From positions 1 through 12,501 of the forward strand of contig DAOVOC010000014.1 in NCBI GenBank assembly GCA_030629865.1: a stretch of DNA of 12,501 bases, written 5' to 3'. The notes under the pieces were generated by a model. That model saw nothing but the letters and a program-made list of their open reading frames with translations, did not search any database and was not told the origin of the DNA. Of the stretch, positions 1 through 5,766 are shown in pieces (position 1 is the first letter of the stretch; each line of letters opens with the position of its first letter). The position numbers and the translations under genes are program-made. Source of the DNA: a bacterium (GTDB lineage Bacteria > Babelota > Babeliae > Babelales > GCA-2401785).

Positions 1-1
1 T

Positions 2-295
2 ACAGGCAATATTTTTTTGAAATCAGTAGAGGCTATTTTAAACAGTTTTTCTGTTAAACATAATACTGTTCCCTTAGCCGGATGGAGTGGCCACGTTGTT
101 GCTCCTGCGCCACTGAAACTTTTTGGTGGGGCGAGGCTTCTTGGGGTTAATGGTGTTGTTTTTATTGCTCATGGTGCTGCAACGGCTGGTGATATTGCAC
201 TTGCTGTTGAAGAAGCATACCATGTGTTTTGTGTTGAGAATGATGTTGAACGTTTTGGTTTAGACAAGGGAGATGAAAAATGGATGCCATTTTAG
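2..295 (+). CDS. plsX: PlsX, acyl-ACP:phosphate acyltransferase, C-terminal fragment
   Basis: This is the last ~97 codons of a gene that begins before the window; the frame is open from base 2, so the apparent TTG start at 17 is not real. The visible protein carries the conserved end of PlsX: a GN-x-x-LK segment, then GGARLLGVNG followed by a hydrophobic strand and the AHGAA motif, matching the GAPLLGVNG...HG(S/A) signature of the family. PlsX converts acyl-ACP to acyl-phosphate, the donor for PlsY in the first step of phosphatidic acid synthesis at the inner face of the membrane. The stop is TAG. The downstream gene starts inside it, so the two are probably translationally coupled. The catalytic core is outside the window and cannot be assessed. 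Confidence 0.88.
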   Translation, partial: TGNIFLKSVEAILNSFSVKHNTVPLAGWSGHVVAPAPLKLFGGARLLGVNGVVFIAHGAATAGDIALAVEEAYHVFCVENDVERFGLDKGDEKWMPF

Positions 296-1005
296 AAATG
301 TTTAGTCAGGTTCGTGATGCTGTTATTCCATATCGTTTTGTAATTACTTCTACTGTAGCAGTATCGATTTTTGTTTTTGGTGGGCTAAGTTGGTATAAAT
401 ATAATCGTAATAATTTCAATGAAGATGCACATTCTGCGCTTCAAACGCTTCAACAACTTATGGATATAGAAGTTGCAACTGCTGAAGAAAAAGATGTTGA
501 AGGTAAATTTGCTTCAGTAGGTGCCAAGTGGAAGCGTGTTCGTGATGTTGCGCATAATGCTTATGTCGATTATTCCGGTGCCGGCATAGCATCGTTTTTT
601 AAGGTTTATGAAGCTGATGCTTTGCTTGGGCTTGGTCAAGAAAAAGAGGCTAGAGAGCTTTTAGATTCAGCTATTGGAAAAATGTCAGAAGGTGACTTGC
701 ATGATCTTTTTTCTGCAAAATTAGCGCTTATGAAAATGGACTTGTCTGATAAAGAAAATGTTAAGTCAGGACTTGCAGAGCTCAAGACCTTGGCTAGCAG
801 AAAAGACAGTACTGTCAGAGAGATGGCTTTGTATCGTTTGGGTGAATATTTTTGGATTATGAAAGCTTTTGAAGAATCAAAAAATTACTGGGGACAGATT
901 GTTTTTCAGCACGAACGTTCTGGCCATGATTCTTTAGGTATCAAACAGCCTTCAGAATGGGTTACAAAAGCACAAGAAAAATTACAGCTTATGGTAAGTA
1001 AATAA
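280..1005 (+). CDS. Single-pass membrane protein with TPR-like domain (YfgM/TPR_21 type)
   Basis: A 241-residue protein with a short N-terminal cytoplasmic part, one membrane helix at about residues 20-38 followed by WYKYNR, and a soluble helical region. Residues ~100-225 contain TPR-like helix pairs, including an A-D-A-L-L-G-L-G-Q stretch and an M-A-L-Y-R-L-G-E-Y repeat. The build (one N-terminal helix, then degenerate TPRs) resembles the YfgM/TPR_21 family, whose E. coli member associates with SecYEG and periplasmic chaperones. That role is inferred here from architecture only. The ATG at 280 lies inside plsX (16-base overlap) and has a good ribosome site, AAGGGAGA, at 266-273. gltX follows after 13 bases, so it sits mid-operon. 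An alternative is a generic TPR scaffold protein. Confidence 0.7.
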   Translation: MDAILEMFSQVRDAVIPYRFVITSTVAVSIFVFGGLSWYKYNRNNFNEDAHSALQTLQQLMDIEVATAEEKDVEGKFASVGAKWKRVRDVAHNAYVDYSGAGIASFFKVYEADALLGLGQEKEARELLDSAIGKMSEGDLHDLFSAKLALMKMDLSDKENVKSGLAELKTLASRKDSTVREMALYRLGEYFWIMKAFEESKNYWGQIVFQHERSGHDSLGIKQPSEWVTKAQEKLQLMVSK

Positions 1006-1018
1006 TTAGGGGCAGGTT

Positions 1019-2431
1019 ATGAGTAGTGCAGAGAAGGTTCGAGTTCGGTTCGCCCCATCCCCAACAGGGTTTATGCATATTGGTAACGTGCGAGCAGCTA
1101 TTTTTAACTGGCTTCTTGCACGGCACACTGGTGGAGAATTTCTACTGAGAGTGGAGGATACTGATCGTGAACGCTTTCGCCAAGAATACGTTGATGTGAT
1201 AGTTGGTTCGCTTAACTGGCTTGGTCTTAACACAGACGAAGAACCTGTTTTTCAATCTAAACGTGCCAACGCTCACCTGACAGTAGCGCATAAACTTCTT
1301 AGCGAAGGCAAGGCGTATCCGTGTTTTTGTTCAGAAGAAGAATTAGAAAAGCTAAAAAGCGAATCTGCTCATGGTTTTAAATATCCGGGGACATGCCGTA
1401 GTAGATCGTGGACAAAGGCAGATTTAGAAAAGCCTCATGCAATTCGCTTTAAAATTCCTAATGAATGTTACTTTGTTGAGTACACTGATCTAATTCGTGG
1501 AAAAGTAACCGTTTCGCGTGAACAACTAGATGATTTTGTTATCGTTCGTTCTTGCGGCATGGCGACATACAATTTTTGCAATGTTGTCGACGATTCGTTT
1601 ATGAATATTTCGCACGTTATTAGAGGCGAAGATCATATTTCAAATACGTTAAAGCAAATTTTGATTTATGAAGCTCTTGGGCTTAATGCTCCTGAATTTG
1701 CCCACTTACCACTGGTTTTTGGCGCTCCAGGCGAAAAGCTTAGCAAGCGGCATGGGGCAGTTTCTGTTGATGAATATAGGACTCAGGGTTTTTTGCCTGA
1801 TGCATTAATCAACTATCTTGCACGCCTTGGCTGGTCGCACGGTGATCAGGAAGTGTTTAGTCGCGAAGAGCTGGCGCAACATTTTACGCTTAAAGATGTT
1901 GGCAAGAGTGCTGGAATCTTTGACATAAAAAAACTTGAATGGCTCAATGGAGTTCATTTGCGTCGCACTCCTGCCAAAGATTTGCTTGAACGCATTGCAG
2001 AAATGGACGAACTTTTGCAGCTCCAGATGCGTGATGCATGGACCGGTAAACAACTAGAACTTCTTGTTGAGCTTTATCGAGAGCGAGCAACAACGCTGCA
2101 AGATATTGTAAAACCAATTGTCGCTTTGGCAAAAGCGCCAGAAAAGCTTGATTTAAAACTTATTCAAAAAGGGAATGTTCCAGAAATGTCACAAGTTGTT
2201 AAAGAGTTTCTTGACCGCTTTGTGGAACAAGATGGTGGCGTTGCTGCAAATCTTTTAGATCTTGCAAAGGAAATCTGTGCAGATCAGGAAGTAAAACTTG
2301 TCGTTTTGGCCCAGGCTTTACGTTTGGCCATTACTGGAGGTATACAAAGTCCTGGTATTTTTGAATTAATATCGTTGATGAAGCTCGAGAGCGTTCAAAT
2401 ACGCATTGAGCGATTGCTTGATATTTTGTAG
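1019..2431 (+). CDS. gltX: Glutamyl-tRNA synthetase
   Basis: A complete 470-residue class I aminoacyl-tRNA synthetase charging tRNA-Glu (or tRNA-Glu and tRNA-Gln) in the cytoplasm. The Rossmann fold starts RFAPSPTG and carries the HIGH-type signature as HIGN (residues 20-23). The catalytic-loop signature is KLSKR (240-244), equivalent to KMSKS. Between them lie GMATYNFCNVVDD (180-192) and VIRGEDH (200-206), both diagnostic of GluRS. The C-terminal ~170 residues are the helical anticodon-binding part. The length is normal for bacterial GluRS. In the zinc-site region, Cys102, Cys104 and Cys126 are present, but the position of the fourth ligand (His in the E. coli enzyme) is Ser128. ATG 1019 follows a purine-rich AGGGGCAGG at 1008-1016. 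It is last in the plsX operon, and an intrinsic terminator follows the TAG stop. Confidence 0.96.
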   Translation: MSSAEKVRVRFAPSPTGFMHIGNVRAAIFNWLLARHTGGEFLLRVEDTDRERFRQEYVDVIVGSLNWLGLNTDEEPVFQSKRANAHLTVAHKLLSEGKAYPCFCSEEELEKLKSESAHGFKYPGTCRSRSWTKADLEKPHAIRFKIPNECYFVEYTDLIRGKVTVSREQLDDFVIVRSCGMATYNFCNVVDDSFMNISHVIRGEDHISNTLKQILIYEALGLNAPEFAHLPLVFGAPGEKLSKRHGAVSVDEYRTQGFLPDALINYLARLGWSHGDQEVFSREELAQHFTLKDVGKSAGIFDIKKLEWLNGVHLRRTPAKDLLERIAEMDELLQLQMRDAWTGKQLELLVELYRERATTLQDIVKPIVALAKAPEKLDLKLIQKGNVPEMSQVVKEFLDRFVEQDGGVAANLLDLAKEICADQEVKLVVLAQALRLAITGGIQSPGIFELISLMKLESVQIRIERLLDIL

Positions 2432-2450
2432 GAAAAATTCAATAGAAGTG

Positions 2451-2490
2451 TTGGCTGGATAAGAAAATCGTCTAGCCAATATCTTTTTTT
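2451..2490 (+). terminator. Intrinsic terminator after gltX
   Basis: A 10-bp stem (arms 2451-2460 and 2470-2479, two G-T wobble pairs) with a 9-base A-rich loop is followed, after ATC, by seven T residues at 2484-2490. It starts 20 bases after the gltX stop and marks the end of the plsX-gltX operon. Confidence 0.82.
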
Positions 2491-2504
2491 GTGATTACAG
2501 ATAC

Positions 2505-2534
2505 TTTATACCGTAACTGCTATAGCGATATAAT
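2505..2534 (+). promoter_or_regulatory. Predicted sigma-70-type promoter of the phosphatase gene
   Basis: A perfect -10 box TATAAT at 2529-2534 lies 18 bases after TTTATA (2505-2510), which matches 4 of 6 bases of the -35 consensus. Transcription would start near 2541, inside the palindrome at 2535-2571 and about 38 bases before the ATG at 2579. It sits directly after the gltX terminator, as expected for a separate unit. Confidence 0.55.
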
Positions 2535-2571
2535 CTTTCATATTAAATTTTTATAAAATTTATTATGAAAG
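2535..2571. repeat. 37-base near-perfect palindrome in the phosphatase leader
   Basis: Arms CTTTCATA (2535-2542) and TATGAAAG (2564-2571) enclose a second pair, TAAATTTT and AAAATTTA, with one T-T mismatch between the pairs and a 3-base centre. It begins at the base after the -10 box, covers the predicted transcription start and ends 7 bases before the ATG. It could be a repressor operator, or an mRNA hairpin hiding the only purine-rich ribosome-site candidate (GAAAG). The right arm also holds a 5-codon ORF (ATG 2565, TGA 2580-2582) whose stop overlaps the phosphatase start. Confidence 0.6.
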
Positions 2572-2578
2572 TATTTAA

Positions 2579-4216
2579 ATGAAACTCATGAAATTTTTTC
2601 GTTTATTTTTGTTACTAGTTTTGTTATTGCCGTCATCCTGGGTTGTTGCAGGTCCAAAGCTGGCGGTAGTTTTTGTAGTTGATCAATTTGCTCATCATTA
2701 TTTGCGAAAAATTAGACCTCATTTAAAAGGTGGAATTGCAAAGCTTTTAGACAAAGGAGTTGTTTACAACAATGCAGTTTTCCCTCATGGAATGCCAAGT
2801 ACGCCAACAGGGCATGCAGCTTTAAGTACAGGAACGTACGGCTATATTCATGGTATAACTGGCTACGGACTGGTTGATAAAAACAATAACTATACCCTTA
2901 TTACTCACGACAACTCACCAGAGTCTGCCGAATTTTCATTAACAGGGACATATGATTACGGAAAATCTGCGCGAAATTTGATGGTAGATACACTTTGCGA
3001 CCAATTTGCGCTCACCTCAGAGCCTGGGCGGAGTGCCGAGGCATACGCAATTTCTTTAAAAGATCGTGCTTCGGTATTTCTTGCTGGTAGCAAGGGAAAA
3101 GCTTTGTGGTTTGACTACAATGCAGGGCGACTTACGTCAAGCAAGGCCTATTTTGATGAATTCCCAGAATGGCTGGAAAAATTTAATGAAAATAAAAAAA
3201 TTTCGGAGGGCAAAACATTTACGTGGAAGCCTCGGTTCAAATTAAAAAGTGTTCCATATTGCTATAATGAGGTACAAAATTATCAAAACTGTGCGCGTGG
3301 AACTTTAATTGATATTCCATTTACTATTGATTCAACCGATGTTGCTCCGTTTAGGCTTTATGAGCGTACACCGTTTGCCAACAGTCTTTTAATTGATGCG
3401 GGAATAGCGTGTGTAAAAAATCATTTTAAAGAGAACAAAAACAACCGGATGTTGCTTTGGATTTCGCTAAGTAGTTTGGATTTCGCGGGACATTATTTTG
3501 GCCCAGACTGCCGAGAACAACTTGATATGCTTTATCATCTCGATCGGCAAATCGGTGAATTTATGAACACTATGGAAAAAGTTGTTTCTACAAAAGATAC
3601 GGTATATATTCTTACGGCAGATCATGGTGTTATGCCAATTCCCGAAGTGCTTAATGCAAAAGGATTTGTAAAACCCATTCGTATTGATGCAAACGAATTG
3701 ATCCAAAAAATAGATATATTTGCTTCAGAAGAATATGGGATTAAAAATATCGTAAAAGTTTTTGAAGCGCCCCAATTTTTTCTTAACAAAGCTGAACTGA
3801 GTAGGTTTTCGAGTGAAAAACAAATAGAAATCATCTATGAGCTTAAAGAGTTTGTAGAGGCGCAGCCCGGAATTAAGCATTGTTGGACGCTTGAAGATCT
3901 TAAAGAACCAACAAAACATAAAGATTGCTACAAAAAACTTTTTGCAAAGCAGATGTTTGAAGGTCGAGCTGGCGAGCTGACTTGTTTTTTGCATCCTTAC
4001 TACATGCTTACCAAGTATCCAACAGGGACATCGCATGCAACGCCATATCGATATGATGTACACGTTCCGCTTGTTATTTATCAACCAAAAAGACATGAGC
4101 GAAAGTTGATCAATAATCCCGTTTCGATGCTACAGCTTGCAGGTTCTTTAGCAGATATTTTAGAAGTGCCACGACCTTCTGCAGCAGTAAAAACTGGTTT
4201 GCCAGGATTATTCTAA
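2579..4216 (+). CDS. Exported alkaline phosphatase superfamily enzyme, PafA-like
   Basis: A 545-residue protein with a signal peptide (residues 1-24, K-rich start, Leu-rich core, ending VVAG) and one alkaline-phosphatase-superfamily domain. Zinc-ligand motifs appear in order: D35 in VVDQF; the Thr75 nucleophile in STPTGHA; D301/H305 in LDFAGH; D348/H349 in TADHG; H486 in GTSHATPY. K161 and R163 (motif LKDRAS) match the phosphate-contacting Lys and Arg of Elizabethkingia PafA in spacing, which predicts phosphomonoester hydrolysis in the periplasm or outside, to recover phosphate. One difference stands out: the position of PafA Asn100 is Tyr96 here. The ATG at 2579 has a poor ribosome site; ATG 2588 is an alternative that keeps the signal peptide. 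It appears monocistronic. A nucleotide pyrophosphatase or phosphodiesterase activity is the main alternative. Confidence 0.82.
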   Translation: MKLMKFFRLFLLLVLLLPSSWVVAGPKLAVVFVVDQFAHHYLRKIRPHLKGGIAKLLDKGVVYNNAVFPHGMPSTPTGHAALSTGTYGYIHGITGYGLVDKNNNYTLITHDNSPESAEFSLTGTYDYGKSARNLMVDTLCDQFALTSEPGRSAEAYAISLKDRASVFLAGSKGKALWFDYNAGRLTSSKAYFDEFPEWLEKFNENKKISEGKTFTWKPRFKLKSVPYCYNEVQNYQNCARGTLIDIPFTIDSTDVAPFRLYERTPFANSLLIDAGIACVKNHFKENKNNRMLLWISLSSLDFAGHYFGPDCREQLDMLYHLDRQIGEFMNTMEKVVSTKDTVYILTADHGVMPIPEVLNAKGFVKPIRIDANELIQKIDIFASEEYGIKNIVKVFEAPQFFLNKAELSRFSSEKQIEIIYELKEFVEAQPGIKHCWTLEDLKEPTKHKDCYKKLFAKQMFEGRAGELTCFLHPYYMLTKYPTGTSHATPYRYDVHVPLVIYQPKRHERKLINNPVSMLQLAGSLADILEVPRPSAAVKTGLPGLF

Positions 4217-4331
4217 AAGCTCCTCGCCGCAAAATGTGGACTCTGAATTTTGCAGCACTGTATCGTGATTGATGTAATGCTTTTTAAAAACGGATCAAAA
4301 CTAATGATATGTTTTGTGGGGGGACTAACTA

Positions 4332-5672
4332 GTGTTGAAACAATTTAAAGCAGGTTTTGCTTGCCTATTATTACTTGTGGGTGTGATGGCTCTAAAAGGT
4401 GAAGGAAAGGCTCCAAAGACTGTGGAGATGGCTGCAAAACAAAAAAAAGTTGGAAAAGAGGCTGAGAAAGAGAAGAAAAAAGAAGAAAAGAAGAAAGAGT
4501 TAGCAAAAAAACTCGATATTAAAATCAAAAAAGTTGATCCACTGACAGCTCAGGGTAAGCAGGCTCAAAAAAAGAAAAAGCTAGAAGGAAAAGAGCCGGA
4601 ATACGACAAGCATGTCAATCGTGTGCGTGTTGACCATCGTCATGAAATTGTTTTTGGCCAGTCGGCTTTTATTTCTGGCGGTTTTAAAATTTATGGACAA
4701 ATAATTCAAAATGCCATCAAAGCAAGGTTTTTACGTGTGAATTCTGAAGGTGGCGTTCAAGGAAAAATGGTGCGGCTTGTTACTCTCGATGATTTGGGTG
4801 AGCCAGTTGCTGCCAAAAAAAATGTTGAAATCATGATGAAAAAGCATAACATTGATATGTTCTTGGGCAACATGGGAACAAGAAGTATTTTGGCAGTAAA
4901 GCCGCTTATTGAAAAAGGTGAAATTGCCATGCTGTTTCCTTGGGGAGGCGAGGAACAGCTGCGGTCAGCAGACTTAAAATATATTGTTAATGGACTTGGT
5001 TTTGTAGAGCCACAAATTGACTATGTTGTTGATCATGTTGTAGAAACATTACGCATTAATAAAATCGCATTATTCCATGCAGATGGCGATTTTGGCAAGC
5101 AGAATGCAAAGTTTGCTCTTTCTGCACTAGCAAAGCATGATATTACTCCAGTTTCAGTTGGATCTTACAACCGTTTTACCATGAATATTGTTAAAACTGC
5201 GGATCAAATTATTAAATCTGATCCCAAAATTGTTTTATGTCTAGCAACCAGTATGCCGACGGTTAAGTTGATTAATCATTTTTATGAGTCTGGATATTAT
5301 GGAACTAAGTTTTTAGGTATTGACTCAACATTTCTTGTTGGAGAAATTTTAAAATCGCGTGGTATTCCATTTAATTATGCTTCATATGTTCCAGATCCGC
5401 TTAAAGCGGAATATCAGATAGTTAAAGAATATCGTCACGATATAAAAAGATTTTTCCCTAACGAATGCCCAAATATATTGGGCTTGGCCTACTATTTGCA
5501 TGCAGCAATTGTTATTGAGGCGGCGCAACAGGTTGATGGCTTGATTACAAAGGAAGCGATTATAGAAAAAATTGAAAAGATGCAGAAAAAAGATATCGGA
5601 GGGTTTTTGGTTAACTTTGATCCCAAAACACGGCATGCATATCCTCTGCAAACTACTCTGATAAAAGGATAA
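4332..5672 (+). CDS. LivK-type periplasmic binding protein (PBP-I) with Lys/Glu-rich tether
   Basis: A 446-residue protein. Residues 1-20 form a signal peptide ending VMA, with no lipobox cysteine at the cleavage site. Residues ~22-90 are extremely rich in Lys and Glu and look like a charged helix or linker. From ~105 to the end it is a type I periplasmic binding fold of the branched-chain amino-acid receptor family: FGQSA start, a GGVQGK segment, VRLVTLDD, then a second lobe starting KIALFHADGDFGKQNA. The family binds amino acids or other small ligands for ABC import or sensing. No permease or ATPase gene is nearby; the next large gene is an ion-channel homologue, so a receptor role is plausible. 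GTG 4332 follows a G-rich ribosome site (4317-4323); TTG 4335 is an alternative start. Confidence 0.8.
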   Translation: MLKQFKAGFACLLLLVGVMALKGEGKAPKTVEMAAKQKKVGKEAEKEKKKEEKKKELAKKLDIKIKKVDPLTAQGKQAQKKKKLEGKEPEYDKHVNRVRVDHRHEIVFGQSAFISGGFKIYGQIIQNAIKARFLRVNSEGGVQGKMVRLVTLDDLGEPVAAKKNVEIMMKKHNIDMFLGNMGTRSILAVKPLIEKGEIAMLFPWGGEEQLRSADLKYIVNGLGFVEPQIDYVVDHVVETLRINKIALFHADGDFGKQNAKFALSALAKHDITPVSVGSYNRFTMNIVKTADQIIKSDPKIVLCLATSMPTVKLINHFYESGYYGTKFLGIDSTFLVGEILKSRGIPFNYASYVPDPLKAEYQIVKEYRHDIKRFFPNECPNILGLAYYLHAAIVIEAAQQVDGLITKEAIIEKIEKMQKKDIGGFLVNFDPKTRHAYPLQTTLIKG

Positions 5673-5676
5673 TGCC

Positions 5677-5763
5677 ATGAAGATGACAACGAAAATAAAA
5701 CGAGGCGTAAAACGGTTTTTTAAATCAATTATGCAATTTTTTAAACATCATCGCCAAAAATGA
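5677..5763 (+). CDS. 28-codon basic ORF, possible 5' part of the channel gene
   Basis: It encodes a 28-residue, Lys/Arg/Phe-rich amphipathic peptide (start MKMTTKIKRG, end HHRQK). It begins 4 bases after the binding-protein stop and has a good ribosome site (AAAAGGA, 5663-5669, 7-base spacing). It ends in TGA (5761-5763) in the same frame as the following 604-codon gene, whose GTG start lies 3 bases later and has no ribosome site of its own. The peptide resembles the basic/aromatic segments just downstream. It may be the true N-terminus of the channel protein interrupted by one TGA, or a small coupling ORF that delivers ribosomes to the GTG. Both readings are inference. Confidence 0.5.
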   Translation: MKMTTKIKRGVKRFFKSIMQFFKHHRQK

Positions 5764-5766
5764 ACG

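Noticed and set aside
3725..4096. 123-codon reverse-strand ORF inside the phosphatase gene
   Set aside because: It lies wholly within a well-supported gene in another frame, has no ribosome site or recognisable motif, and its Cys/Phe-rich composition is typical of an antisense shadow.
4229..4253. Small hairpin GCAAAAT/ATTTTGC after the phosphatase gene as a terminator
   Set aside because: The stem has 7 mostly A-T pairs, the loop is 11 bases, and no T run follows. It is too weak to call.
4280..4315. Promoter for the binding-protein gene in the 115-base gap
   Set aside because: The best pair found (TTAAAA, 18 bases, TATGTT) matches only 4 of 6 bases at each box, which is common by chance in AT-rich DNA.
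5677..5763. Genome-wide reassignment of TGA to tryptophan or glycine
   Set aside because: The long genes (lon, gltX, phosphatase) contain no internal TGA and encode every tryptophan as TGG, which argues for TGA as a stop.
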